Origin: JAJZQZ01 sp963790415 | GTDB taxonomy: Bacteria; Actinomycetota; Thermoleophilia; RBG-16-64-13 | DNA: 64,000 bases | NCBI GenBank assembly: GCA_963790415.1 | Contig: CAWBOK010000005.1 | Span: 1 to 64,000 of the forward strand | Direction of reading: 5' to 3' | Shown here: positions 39,674-48,299 of the stretch, in pieces | How the letters are laid out: each line of letters starts with the position of its first letter | How positions within the stretch are numbered: position 1 is the first letter of the stretch | Position numbers and translations under genes: made by a program | Notes under the pieces: generated by a model | Database searches by the model: none | Told to the model about the DNA's origin: nothing | The model's input: only the letters and a program-made list of their open reading frames with translations

Positions 39674-40258
39674 GTGATCCTCAGCGATACCGACATCCTG
39701 TCCGCGCTTGCCGAGGGAGCGATATCGCTCGATCCCTTCGACCGGTCGATGCTCCAACCCGCCAGCATCGACATACGGGTCGACAGCCGATTCCGGATCT
39801 TCTCGAACCACCGCTACAGCTGCATCGATCCCCGGGAGCGTCAACCGGAACTCACCGAGGTGGTGGAGGTGGCGGAAGGCGACGTCTTCGTGCTGCACCC
39901 GGGGGAGTTCGTCCTCGGATCGACGATCGAACGCGTCGGGCTGGGCAGCGCCTACGTCGCGCGGCTGGAAGGCAAGAGCTCACTGGGCCGCCTGGGACTG
40001 CTCTGCCACGCCACGGCCGGCTGGATAGACCCCGGCTTCCGCGGCCACATCACGCTGGAACTGTCGAACGTGGCCAATCTGCCCATCCGTGTGTATCCCG
40101 GCATGCCCATCGGCCAACTCTCGTTCGCTCGGCTCTCGTCCCCCGCGTCCCGCCCGTATGGGAGCGAGGGTTCCGGCAGCAAGTACCAGGGACAAGAAGG
40201 ACCCACCGCCTCCCGCATGTGGGAGGCCTTTCCCGAAGCCCCAGAGGATGTCCGATGA
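39674..40258 (+). CDS. dcd: dCTP deaminase
   Basis: A 194-residue dCTP deaminase that converts dCTP to dUTP for thymidylate synthesis. It has ILSDTDILSALAEGAISLDP, LQPASIDIRVDSRFRIF, VARLEGKSSLGRLGLLCHAT (phosphate-binding Ser and catalytic Glu region), AGWIDPGFRGHITLELSNVA and SKYQGQEGPTASRMWEAF (the C-terminal lid). The start is GTG 39674 with GAGAGG upstream; no ATG fits. Its last codons overlap the next gene by 11 bases. Whether it is also a dUTPase cannot be told. Confidence 0.94.
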   Translation: MILSDTDILSALAEGAISLDPFDRSMLQPASIDIRVDSRFRIFSNHRYSCIDPRERQPELTEVVEVAEGDVFVLHPGEFVLGSTIERVGLGSAYVARLEGKSSLGRLGLLCHATAGWIDPGFRGHITLELSNVANLPIRVYPGMPIGQLSFARLSSPASRPYGSEGSGSKYQGQEGPTASRMWEAFPEAPEDVR

Positions 40259-41015
40259 CCCTCCCACGCGGCGCCTCCCATCGACGCCCCAGTCGACGCC
40301 CCCCTCGACGCCCGTATCGCCGCCCTCGTCGACGCGGCGGGGCGCCCTGTTCTTCGGCGTGGCCGACCTCACGGTCCCCGACGTCCACCAGCACGTGGTG
40401 GACCAGGGCGGGGAGTGGCTGGGGGCCTTCCCGCGGGCCGTGTCCGTCGCCCACCGCCTGCAGAACGGCATCGTCGACGAGCTGCCCGATCATCACCGTG
40501 AAGCCGGGGTGGCACGCCTGTACGATTTCCACATCTACCGCACGGTGAACGACCTGCTCGACGGCGTTGCCGACCGCGTCGCCACGGAACTGCAGGAAGC
40601 GGGCTTCAGGGCGGTGCCGGTACCGGCGTCTCAGCCCGTCGACCCCACGGGGTTCAAGGGCGCGATCTCGCACAAGCTCGTGGCTCGGGCGGCGGGGCTG
40701 GGCTGGATAGGACGCAGCTGCCTGCTCATCACCCCGCAGGCCGGACCTCGGGTGCGGCTGGTCAGCGTTCTGACCAATGCGCCCCTTCAGGCCGCCCGCC
40801 CAGTCGCACGGGAGTGCGGCAGGTGTCGGATGTGCGTGGATTACTGCCCCGGACACGCGTTCACAGGCGAGGCCTTCCGTCCAGACGGCCCCCTCGAGGA
40901 GCGCATGGACGTGCGGGCCTGCCACGAGTACCGCATGCACGCCAAGGAGTCCAGCGGCGCCTTGATCTGCGGGGTGTGCGTCGCGATATGCCCGTACGGG
41001 CAACAAGAGACCTGA
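40248..41015 (+). CDS. Double 4Fe-4S cluster protein, epoxyqueuosine reductase-like C-terminus
   Basis: A 255-residue protein. After a Pro/Ser/Arg-rich start (ATG 40248 overlapping dcd) it shows AISHKLVARAAGLGWIGRSC and LLITPQAGPRVRLVSVLTN, as in QueG-type proteins, then ECGRCRMCVDYCPGHAFTGE and CGVCVAICPYGQQ, two 4Fe-4S motifs. Full QueG has a cobalamin-binding N-terminal domain that I do not recognise here, so QueG activity should not be assumed. It is probably a cytosolic electron-transfer or reductase protein of the COG1600-like group. Confidence 0.72.
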   Translation: MSDDPPTRRLPSTPQSTPPSTPVSPPSSTRRGALFFGVADLTVPDVHQHVVDQGGEWLGAFPRAVSVAHRLQNGIVDELPDHHREAGVARLYDFHIYRTVNDLLDGVADRVATELQEAGFRAVPVPASQPVDPTGFKGAISHKLVARAAGLGWIGRSCLLITPQAGPRVRLVSVLTNAPLQAARPVARECGRCRMCVDYCPGHAFTGEAFRPDGPLEERMDVRACHEYRMHAKESSGALICGVCVAICPYGQQET

Positions 41016-41032
41016 CCAGACCGGAGGCCTTC

Positions 41033-42847
41033 ATGGAGTTCCGATTCTCACCCCGCGAGAACCGCGCGGACCAGATTCAATGGCGATCCTGGAGCGAAGA
41101 CGCGTTCGCGGAGGCCGTGACCGCCGACCGCCCCGTGCTGCTCTCCATATCGGCGGTGTGGTGCCACTGGTGTCACGTCATGGACGAGACCACCTTCTCC
41201 GACGAGCGGGTCATCGCGCGTCTGAACGAAGCCTTCATCCCCGTGCGCGTGGACAACGACCGCCGCCCGGACATCAACCGCCGCTACAACATGGGGGGAT
41301 GGCCCACCGTCGCCTTCCTTACCCCCGAGGCCGAGGTGCTCACCGGCGCCACGTATGTGCCCCCCGACCAATTCCTGGGAGTGCTCGACCGCATCGGCGA
41401 CCTGTGGCGCGATCGCAGGGACGAACTGCGCGGGGAGGTGGAAGCTCTGCGCAGCCGGCTCGCTGAGGAGAACGACTCGCCGGTGCCAACGGGGCCCGTG
41501 TCCGAAGAGACGGTCGACCGCGTGTTGACCGCTGTGCAGGCCGGTTTCGACACCCACCACGGCGGCTTCGGATCGGCTATGAAATTCCCCCGTGCCGATA
41601 TCCTCGCAGCCCTGGTCGCCGAGACCGAGACCCGGCACAATCGCGACGTCCCGGCCCGCATGCTTCGCGAGACACTCGACGCTATGAGTCAAGGAGCCTT
41701 GTGGGACGGAGTGGAGCTCGGGTTCTTCCGGTACGCGACTCAGGTGGACTGGTCGGAGCCCCACTACGAGAAGATGCTGGAAGACAACGCACTTCTGATC
41801 CGCGTCTACGCCCGGGCAGGTGTAGTCCTCGATCGGCCCGACTACCTGCGGGTCGCGGAGCAGGCCCAATCCTACCTGAACGCGCACCTCTGGCGGCCCG
41901 AAGCGAGCGCCTACGGGGGGAGTCAGGACGCCGACGAGGCCTACTACGCACTGGCCACCCCTCCGGAGCGTGCGGCCCAAGGATCCCCCTACGTGGACCC
42001 CATGACCTACACCGACTGGAACGCGCTCGAGATCCAAGCTCTGGTGAGCCTCCATGCCGGCACCGGGGACCCCTCCTACCTGGAACGCGCCCTCCAGGTA
42101 GTCGATGCCCTTCTGGATCGTCGGACCGAGCGGGGGCTCTTCCGACACGATCCGCTCCCCGATGGCCTGGACGGGCTCCTCGGCGATCAGCTCGCTATGC
42201 TGGAAGCCACCGCAGCCCTGCACCAGGTCACCGGCAACACTCGATGGCTCGATGAAGCCGGGGCCATACGCCTGTCCCTGATGCGGCACTTCACCATGGA
42301 CACAGGACCGCTGCTGGCCGACGTCGCCCATCCGGACACGCCCGCCGACGACCCCGCCACGGCTACGTCCGCCGGCTCACCGTCGGTCGGGCGACTGCAG
42401 CGCGCCGATGCGCCACTGCCCGAGAACGCGCGCTTCGCCGCCGCGCTGGCGACTCTTGCCCGCATCACGCGAGACGACTCGTTGGCCGCACAGGCGGGCG
42501 AGATCATCGCAGCACTCGGCCCGTCCACCGAGAGCATCGGCGACTACGGCGCCGAGATAGCCCGAGCCACGATCGTCACCCTGAGAGAACCCCTCCATGT
42601 GGTCATCGTGGGCCGCCCGGGAGCCGGCGACACCGTAGCGCTGCTCGACGAAGTGGTCCGCATCCGCCGCGTCCACAAAGTGGTGGAGATCCTCGACCCC
42701 GAGGCGGACAGCGAGAAGATGGCCGCCGCCGGGTTCTCGGGCGACCGGGACGGCGCTCAGGCCTATCTGTGCGTGGAAGGCACCTGCCTGGAGCCGGTCA
42801 CGACGCCGGACGATCTGGCCGACCTCGCGGCCGGCATCCTCGGCTGA
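41033..42847 (+). CDS. DUF255 thioredoxin-like protein (YyaL/SPATA20 family)
   Basis: A 604-residue protein of the YyaL type. The N-terminal thioredoxin-like domain has SISAVWCHWCHVMDETTFSD (CxxC at about residues 44-47) and NMGGWPTVAFLTPEA. An alpha/alpha barrel follows with HHGGFGSAMKFPRADILAAL, GALWDGVELGFFRYATQVDW and PHYEKMLEDNALLIRVYARA, and then SAYGGSQDADEAYY. These are the standard signatures. The exact reaction is unknown for bacterial members. ATG 41033 has GGAGG ten bases upstream. It converges on the histidine kinase with two hairpins between them. Confidence 0.9.
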   Translation: MEFRFSPRENRADQIQWRSWSEDAFAEAVTADRPVLLSISAVWCHWCHVMDETTFSDERVIARLNEAFIPVRVDNDRRPDINRRYNMGGWPTVAFLTPEAEVLTGATYVPPDQFLGVLDRIGDLWRDRRDELRGEVEALRSRLAEENDSPVPTGPVSEETVDRVLTAVQAGFDTHHGGFGSAMKFPRADILAALVAETETRHNRDVPARMLRETLDAMSQGALWDGVELGFFRYATQVDWSEPHYEKMLEDNALLIRVYARAGVVLDRPDYLRVAEQAQSYLNAHLWRPEASAYGGSQDADEAYYALATPPERAAQGSPYVDPMTYTDWNALEIQALVSLHAGTGDPSYLERALQVVDALLDRRTERGLFRHDPLPDGLDGLLGDQLAMLEATAALHQVTGNTRWLDEAGAIRLSLMRHFTMDTGPLLADVAHPDTPADDPATATSAGSPSVGRLQRADAPLPENARFAAALATLARITRDDSLAAQAGEIIAALGPSTESIGDYGAEIARATIVTLREPLHVVIVGRPGAGDTVALLDEVVRIRRVHKVVEILDPEADSEKMAAAGFSGDRDGAQAYLCVEGTCLEPVTTPDDLADLAAGILG

Positions 42848-42863
42848 GCGGGGGCCGCGACAC

Positions 42864-42945
42864 GGTGGCCGCGGACCTGCCGCGGCCACCGGCGGGGAAC
42901 ACAGGCGGCCAACGAGCTACCTACCGGGTCAGACCGACCCGGTAG
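42864..42945. terminator. Two strong hairpins between convergent genes
   Basis: GGTGGCCGCGG-ACCTG-CCGCGGCCACC (11-base-pair stem, 42864-42890) and CTACCGGGTC-AGACC-GACCCGGTAG (10-base-pair stem, 42921-42945). The second overlaps the last bases of the histidine kinase gene. Neither is followed by a T-run, but the position fits bidirectional termination. Confidence 0.6.
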
Positions 42946-44065
42946 CCGCCGGTAGCACGAACCACACGAGCGTACCCTCACCCGGAAGGCTTTCGGCGCC
43001 GATGGAACCCCTCATCTGGTTCACCAGGCTTCGCGCGACCGCAAGGCCGATCCCGGCACCGCCGCCGAGCGCCGAGCGGGACTTGTCGACCCGATAGAAC
43101 CGCTCGAAGACGTGTGGCAGATCGTCGGCGGGGATGCCGATGCCGTCGTCGCTCACCTCGAACAACACCATGTCCTTCCCCTCGGACCGCCCGCGGTCAC
43201 CGCCGGGGCGGGCATCGCCGGCGGCGGCCGCGCTGGCCGCCCGCGCACGCACCGTCACGTGGCCACCGTCAGGTGTGTATGCGAACGAGTTGCCCACCAC
43301 ATTGGTGAGTATCTGCACCAACTTGTCCTCATCGGCCCACACGTCGGGCACCGCCTCGGCGACATCGAGACTCAGCGACAGCATCTTCTGCTCGAACTGA
43401 GGGCGGAGCCGTTCCACCGTGTCCCCGACGACCCTCCCGGTAGAGAGACGCCGAGGCTCGATGCGTTCGGCCCCTGCCTCGACCCGCGACAGCCTCTCGA
43501 TGTCGGCCACCAGCCGCGAGAGTCTGGCGGCCTCGCGGTGGACCAACTGATACGTCTCCGGCTCCTCAGGCACTACCCCGTCGATGAGACCTTCCATGTA
43601 GCCTTGGATGTTGCTCAAGGGAGTGCGGAGTTCGTGGGAGATCGTGCCGAGCAACTCACGCCTCACGTGCTCCGTCTGTTCCAGCCGCCCGGCCATGTCG
43701 TTGAACGACCGCGCGAGTTCGCCCACTTCGTCGTCGGCGGAGTACGTGACCCGCTGATCGAACTCCCCGGCCGCGATGCGACGCGCCGCGCCGGCCATCT
43801 GGCCGAGAGTCGACGTGAGCCAACCGGAGACCGCGAAACTGGCCACGACCGCGACCGCGACCCCGGCCGCCGTCGCCCAGAGCAGGGCCTCGGTCAACCC
43901 CTGCGCCACGGCGATCTGCGTGCTGCGGTCGACGAAGCTCATCATGCCACCCATGTGGGCCGAGATCGCCCCCACGGCGAGGCTACGCACGAAGATCGCC
44001 ACCACCAACACGACCACCGCGATGGCGATGATGTGTGAGTAGAAGACCCGCCAGCGGAACTTCAC
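42929..44065 (-). CDS. Sensor histidine kinase (HAMP, HisKA, HATPase)
   Basis: A 378-residue membrane sensor. Two helices (about residues 7-30 and 55-80) flank a short outer loop. A HAMP domain follows, then QTEHVRRELLGTISHELRTP with the phosphorylated His, EDKLVQILTNVVGNSFAYTP (N box), LFEVSDDGIGIPADDLPHVF (G1) and RSALGGGAGIGLAVARSLVN (G2). GTG 44065 is the start. It lies 22 bases downstream of its response regulator. The outer loop is too short for a large ligand domain, so it may sense a membrane or intracellular redox signal. Confidence 0.93.
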   Translation of the reverse strand: MKFRWRVFYSHIIAIAVVVLVVAIFVRSLAVGAISAHMGGMMSFVDRSTQIAVAQGLTEALLWATAAGVAVAVVASFAVSGWLTSTLGQMAGAARRIAAGEFDQRVTYSADDEVGELARSFNDMAGRLEQTEHVRRELLGTISHELRTPLSNIQGYMEGLIDGVVPEEPETYQLVHREAARLSRLVADIERLSRVEAGAERIEPRRLSTGRVVGDTVERLRPQFEQKMLSLSLDVAEAVPDVWADEDKLVQILTNVVGNSFAYTPDGGHVTVRARAASAAAAGDARPGGDRGRSEGKDMVLFEVSDDGIGIPADDLPHVFERFYRVDKSRSALGGGAGIGLAVARSLVNQMRGSIGAESLPGEGTLVWFVLPAATGSV

Positions 44066-44087
44066 GCCGCCTGCTCCCTCGGACTCG

Positions 44088-44801
44088 TCACTCAGCGGTG
44101 TGCAGGAACTTGTATCCCACGCCGCGCACGGTGCGGATGAAACGAGGATCGACGGGGTCATCACCGAGCTTCTTGCGAAGGTTGGCAACGTGCACGTCGA
44201 TCACCCGGGAGTCTCCCAGATAGTCGTATCCCCATACCTGCTCGAGCAGTTGCTCCCGCGAGTAGACCCAACCTGGATGGTCGACGAGGGCGTGAAGCAG
44301 ATCGAACTCCAGGGAGGTGAGGTCTACCGGAGTGGCATCGACCGTCACTTCGCGGGTGCGGGCGTCGAGAGAGAGCCCTCCCACCTCCACCGCGCCTTCG
44401 TGCTCTTCTCCTTCCAGACCGACCCGGCGCAGGATCGCCCGCACTCTCGCCACCAGTACCCTGGGGCTGAAGGGCTTGATCAGATAGTCGTCGGCGCCTG
44501 CCTCGAAACCACGCAACACATCGTCCTCGTCGCCGCGCGCAGTCAACATGAGTATGGGGAGTTCGCGGGCAGCCGAGATACGTCGCGCCACCTGAAGCCC
44601 GCCCGTGCCGGGAAGCATGAGGTCCAGCACGACCAGGTCGGGAGCCGATACCTCGACCGCCCGGAGCGCCGCCGCCCCATCGGCCGCCTCGATCACCTGA
44701 TAGCCCTCGCGTTCCAAGTAGGCGGACACCAGGCGGCGCACGTTGTCGTCATCGTCGACGACGAGGATCCGCACCCCGCGCACCTGGTCGGAGGCCTTCA
44801 T
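44088..44801 (-). CDS. OmpR-family response regulator
   Basis: A 237-residue regulator. The receiver domain contains RILVVDDDDNVRRLVSAYLE, DLVVLDLMLPGTGGLQVARR with the phosphorylated Asp, LTARGDEDDVLRGFEAGADD and YLIKPFSPRVLVARVR (conserved Lys). The winged-helix output domain has LTSLEFDLLHALVDHPGWVY and SRVIDVHVANLRKKLGDDP, ending FIRTVRGVGYKF. ATG 44801 lies 34 bases after the flavoprotein stop. It forms a pair with the kinase downstream. Its targets are likely the oxidoreductase genes of the same run, by inference from linkage only. Confidence 0.95.
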   Translation of the reverse strand: MKASDQVRGVRILVVDDDDNVRRLVSAYLEREGYQVIEAADGAAALRAVEVSAPDLVVLDLMLPGTGGLQVARRISAARELPILMLTARGDEDDVLRGFEAGADDYLIKPFSPRVLVARVRAILRRVGLEGEEHEGAVEVGGLSLDARTREVTVDATPVDLTSLEFDLLHALVDHPGWVYSREQLLEQVWGYDYLGDSRVIDVHVANLRKKLGDDPVDPRFIRTVRGVGYKFLHTAE

Positions 44802-44835
44802 TCCTCTTCCAACGGTCGCCGGGCCGTCGCGCCTG

Positions 44836-45420
44836 CTACCGGGGCGCGGCGAGCCGACGCCCGATATCCTCGGCCACCTGTCGCGCGGAGGGATGCTCCA
44901 CGATCTCCCCTTTGGCGTCGACGCCCGGGCAGAGCAGATCACCCGCCGCCTGCACGTCGAGGACGTGCCAGAAGTAGTTCACCACCTGTCGTGCCCCGTC
45001 GAAGACGTTCTTGAAGCTGGTGCCCGAGCAGGAGAGGAACGATCCCATCCTTTGCGGCCGCCCGGGAGCCACGAGGGGCTCCTTGAGCACGTATTTCAGC
45101 GCCCAGAAGGGTTGGCAGCGGTCCACCATGGCCTTCGCCTGTGCAGACAGCCCCATGGAGAAGATCGGAGCGGCCAGCACCACGCTGTCGGCTGAACGGA
45201 GGAACGGATACAGCTCGTCCATGCCGTCTTCGACGATGCAGGATCCGCCCTCGAAGCACCCGTCGCAGGCGATGCATCCACCGATGTCGAGTTCTCGCAG
45301 GCGGAACTTCACCACCTGGGCGCCTTCACCGGCCGCAGCGTCGAGGCACCAGTCGAGCAGAGTCTCGGTATTGCCGTTGCGCCGGGGGCTGCCGGCCAAC
45401 CCGAGTACCGTGATCCCCAC
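44836..45420 (-). CDS. Iron-sulfur flavoprotein / NADPH-dependent FMN reductase-like
   Basis: A 194-residue flavodoxin-fold protein. It begins ITVLGLAGSPRRNGNTETLL (FMN phosphate loop S-P-R-x-x-GNT-x-x-L), then RELDIGGCIACDGCFEGGSC, the CxxC-x6-C insert that binds a 4Fe-4S cluster in Isf proteins. AAPIFSMGLSAQAKAMVDRC and MGSFLSCSGTSFKNVFDGAR follow. Archaeal and anaerobe Isf proteins take electrons from ferredoxin and reduce O2 or H2O2. The start is GTG 45420, four bases after the upstream oxidoreductase stop. Confidence 0.88.
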   Translation of the reverse strand: MGITVLGLAGSPRRNGNTETLLDWCLDAAAGEGAQVVKFRLRELDIGGCIACDGCFEGGSCIVEDGMDELYPFLRSADSVVLAAPIFSMGLSAQAKAMVDRCQPFWALKYVLKEPLVAPGRPQRMGSFLSCSGTSFKNVFDGARQVVNYFWHVLDVQAAGDLLCPGVDAKGEIVEHPSARQVAEDIGRRLAAPR

Positions 45421-45424
45421 GGCG

Positions 45425-46781
45425 TCAGCGGACTCCGCGGGCTACGAGACCGACCTCGCCCTGAGCCAGCACCAAGTCGGTGCCGCACACCGGACAGGTG
45501 ACGGCGTCGCCGACCCGCGACGCGGAGCTCAGCTGGATCTCGTGTCGACAGACCGGGCACTGGACGCCCTGGAAACCGGTGCGGTAGGTCACCTCGAACA
45601 TCTGGCGGAGCAGCGCCGGGTCCAGATCGGCCTTCCGCGTGCGCGCACGCAGGGCCTCCTCCAGCGCTCCGGCTTCGGCGATGCTGCCCACCAGGAGAGC
45701 CCCCACGAGCACGTCGTCGGAGTCGAAGACCAGCTTCTTGTAGAACTCGCCCACCGGGTAGTCGCCCACCATCTCGCGGTCGCTCGAGCGATACGGCACC
45801 ACGGTCCGACCCATTGCCACCAGGCTCAGCCCCAGAGCAGCCATGTTGAGTAGGTTGACATCGGCCGGCAGGTCGGCCGCCTGCCCCGCAAGGACGGCCC
45901 CCGCCGAGGCCCCGTGGCGCCAGGAGCGCAACCAGTTGAAGTACGAGCGGGCGGGATCCACCGTCACGTCACCGGCCGCATAGACACCTTTCCACGGAGT
46001 GGCGAAGGCCGCGTCGACTTTGAACCCATGACCACCGTCGGGCAGATACCCCACTGCCGGCTGGTAACCGGAGCACACGCCCACCACGTCGGCCAGGCGC
46101 GTCTCGCCCCCGGCCAGGATCAGACCGGCGGCACGGTCGCCGCGGATCTCGAGCGCCTGCACATGTGCTCCCGTGACCAACTCAGCTCCGGTTGCCTTGA
46201 TCCGGGCTGCGATGATCGCAGCGGCCTCGTCGTCGAGCACCTCAGGCCAGAGTCGCTCACCGGGGACCACATAGGTGGTCGCGAACCCGGCGGCCGTCAG
46301 CGCCCGCACCAGTTCGAGAGCTACCAGGCCATCTCCGTAGACCACGCCTGTCTTCCCCGCACCGTCGAGGTCGCGGACGGCCCTGGCCTCGTCGAGCGTC
46401 TTGAAGTGGTTCGCGCTCGGGAGGTCGCTACCGGGAACGCCGCCGCACCCACCTTCCGGCCACTCGCGACCAGCAACTTGTCGTATGCCAAGGTGGAGCC
46501 GTCGGCCAGTGTCACGCTGCGAGCCTCGGGCTCGACGCTCGTCACCCGTACGCCAAGACGCACGTCCAGGTCGGTTCTCTTCGTAGAAGGACGGTTTCTT
46601 CGCCCAGAGTCGGGCTTCTCCGATGGCGCCCGACGCAAAGTCGGCGAGCTGTGGACGGCGGTAGAACGGATACGGCTCTTCCGCGACGATCGTGATGTCC
46701 GCGTCGTCCCTAATGCGACGGAGCAGCCTCGGCCGCGCGTATCCCGGTCACACCGTTCCCGACGATGACAAAACCCGCCAT
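45425..46781 (-). CDS. FAD-dependent pyridine nucleotide-disulfide family oxidoreductase with C-terminal zinc ribbon, several frameshifts
   Basis: About 450 residues. From ATG 46781, MAGFVIVGNGVTGIRAAEAA gives the FAD-binding GxGxxG; then DDADITIVAEEPYPFYRRPQ, LADFASGAIGEARLWAKKPS, TDLDVRLGVRVTSVEPEARS and TLAYDKLLVASGR follow. The NAD domain is GVVYGDGLVALELVRALTAA, and GVYAAGDVTVDPARSYFNWL is the second FAD contact. The last 50 residues carry CPVCRHEI and CPVCGTDL, a zinc ribbon or rubredoxin-like site. About four frame changes occur between 46780 and 46330. NADH:rubredoxin reductases and related enzymes share this architecture. It begins the run with the Isf and the two-component genes. 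Confidence 0.8.
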
Positions 46782-46884
46782 CCTTGAACTCCTTCCGTGC
46801 GACGGTCAATAGCCTCCAACGGCCACCATTGTATCAGCCCACGTCCCATCCCGGGGTTTTGTCGATATAGACGCTCCAAACCTC

Positions 46885-46927
46885 TTGCCCAGGACACTCC
46901 TACGGGCTAGACTGTAATCGTGATTAC
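46885..46927 (+). promoter_or_regulatory. Promoter and palindromic operator of the SufR-like regulator
   Basis: TTGCCC (46885-46890), a 17-base spacer, then TAGACT (46908-46913). Immediately after the -10 is a perfect palindrome, GTAATC-GT-GATTAC (46914-46927). It contains the probable GTG start codon (46920-46922). A protein bound here would cover the transcription start, consistent with autorepression of a leaderless gene. Confidence 0.65.
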
Positions 46928-47632
46928 TCCAAAACCACCTGTGCCTCACCCGCCGAGCTCGACCTTCTGGCCGACGCTCTCGGGGACCCCACCCGCCGGG
47001 CGGTGTTCAAATATGTGGCCGATACGTCTGAACCGGTGACCGCCGGCGACGTCGGCATCACCTTCGGCATCCACAGGACGGTCGCCCGAGCGCATCTCGA
47101 GAAGCTGGTAGAGACCGGCCTGCTCTCGGCCGAGTTCCGTCATCGCCCCGAGGAGGGCCGCCCGCCCAAGGTGTACCGTCGCAGCGAGCGGCGCCTCGAC
47201 CTGCAGTTGCCCGCCCGACAGTACGAGCTGCTCGCGGAGTTGCTGGTAAGCGTGCTCGAACGGTTCGGAGAGGCTGCCGAATTCATGGTCAAGGACGTGG
47301 GTTTCGAGTTCGGCCGCCACTGGGCTGATGCGGGCGGAAGCGGCAGCCCGCAGGACTGTCTGGCTCCTCTTGCGGAGGCCGGCGCCGAGATCTCGACCTC
47401 CGAACCCGACGGTGAGTTGCGTATCAGCCGTCGCAATTGCCTCTTTCGGGAAGTCTCGAGCCGCCGCCCACGGCTGATCTGTATCCTCGACCAGGCGATA
47501 ACCGACGGCCTGCTGTCTCGCGCCGACCGCCCCCTGACCTTGCGCGAATGGACGCGTCGAGGCGACCAGGAACCGGCCTGTATCCACACCTACCAGACCA
47601 TCATCGACAGTGCGACGGAGGACGCGCAATGA
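46920..47632 (+). CDS. SufR-like (COG2345) helix-turn-helix regulator with Cys cluster, one base missing near start
   Basis: About 238 residues. The DNA-binding half has LLADALGDPTRRAVFKYVAD, then GIHRTVARAHLEKLVETGLL. The effector half has the family signatures FRHRPEEGRPPKVYR and RNCLFREVSSRRPRLICIL, then EPACIHTY. The three Cys match the positions that bind an Fe-S cluster in SufR-type regulators. An uninterrupted frame exists only from GTG 47003. Adding one A to the AAAA run near 46932 restores a frame from GTG 46920 (VITPK-TTCASPAELDLLADAL). It should sense Fe-S status or oxidants. The stop overlaps the metV-like gene. Confidence 0.82.
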
Positions 47633-48276
47633 TCGTCACCAAGCAGAAGCCCATCGAAGACATCACCGAGATGCTCAAGAAGCACAAGCACTTGTTCTTC
47701 ATGGGCTGTGGCCAGTGCTCCACCCAGTGCCAGACGGGCGGCGAGTGGGAGGTCGAGGAACTGGGCCGCCTCCTCGAGGAGGACGGCCACAAGACGGCCG
47801 GGTCGACTGTCGTGTATGCGCCCTGTCACGAGCTCGACGTCAAGCGTCATTTCCGCAAGCACAAGGAGCAACTGGCCAGGGCCGACGCCATCGTCGTGCT
47901 GAGTTGCGGGGCCGGGGTCCAGGCCGCCGTGGAAGCCACCGATCTGCCGGTGTACCCCGCGAACGACAGCCTCTTCCTGGGCAATGCGCAGAGGCATATG
48001 CACTTCGAAGAGAAGTGCTCACACTGCGGCGAGTGCATCCTGGAGTGGACGGGCGGTATCTGCCCGGTGACCCGCTGCCCGAAAGGCCTGCTCAACGGCC
48101 CCTGCGGCGGCACCAACCACGGCAAGTGCGAAGTCGACTCCGACAAGCCCTGCGTCTACACCCAGATCTACGATCGGCTGGAGAAGCTGGGCGAACTCGA
48201 CAACCTGCGCGAGATCCGCGCGCCCAAGAACTACGCAGCGATCAAGAGGCCGGGCCTCATCCGAGAAGAGAGGTAG
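47629..48276 (+). CDS. MetV-like zinc/Fe-S protein (methylenetetrahydrofolate reductase C-terminal domain family)
   Basis: A 215-residue cysteine-rich protein. It contains LFFMGCGQCSTQCQTGGEWE, VVYAPCHELDVKRHFRKHKE, IVVLSCGAGVQAAVEATDLP, EEKCSHCGECILEWTGGICP and TRCPKGLLNGPCGGTNHGKC. This is the MetV fold that partners MetF in acetogens and other anaerobes, feeding electrons to methylene-THF reduction. No metF gene is adjacent. ATG 47629 overlaps the regulator stop, so the two form an operon, which suggests redox-controlled expression. Confidence 0.85.
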   Translation: MIVTKQKPIEDITEMLKKHKHLFFMGCGQCSTQCQTGGEWEVEELGRLLEEDGHKTAGSTVVYAPCHELDVKRHFRKHKEQLARADAIVVLSCGAGVQAAVEATDLPVYPANDSLFLGNAQRHMHFEEKCSHCGECILEWTGGICPVTRCPKGLLNGPCGGTNHGKCEVDSDKPCVYTQIYDRLEKLGELDNLREIRAPKNYAAIKRPGLIREER

Positions 48277-48299
48277 CCTCTCAGGGCCCTCAGCCCCTC

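Noticed and set aside
40248..41015. Calling this gene queG (epoxyqueuosine reductase)
   Set aside because: The two Fe-S motifs and the middle region fit, but the N-terminal cobalamin-binding part is not recognisable and the protein is short.
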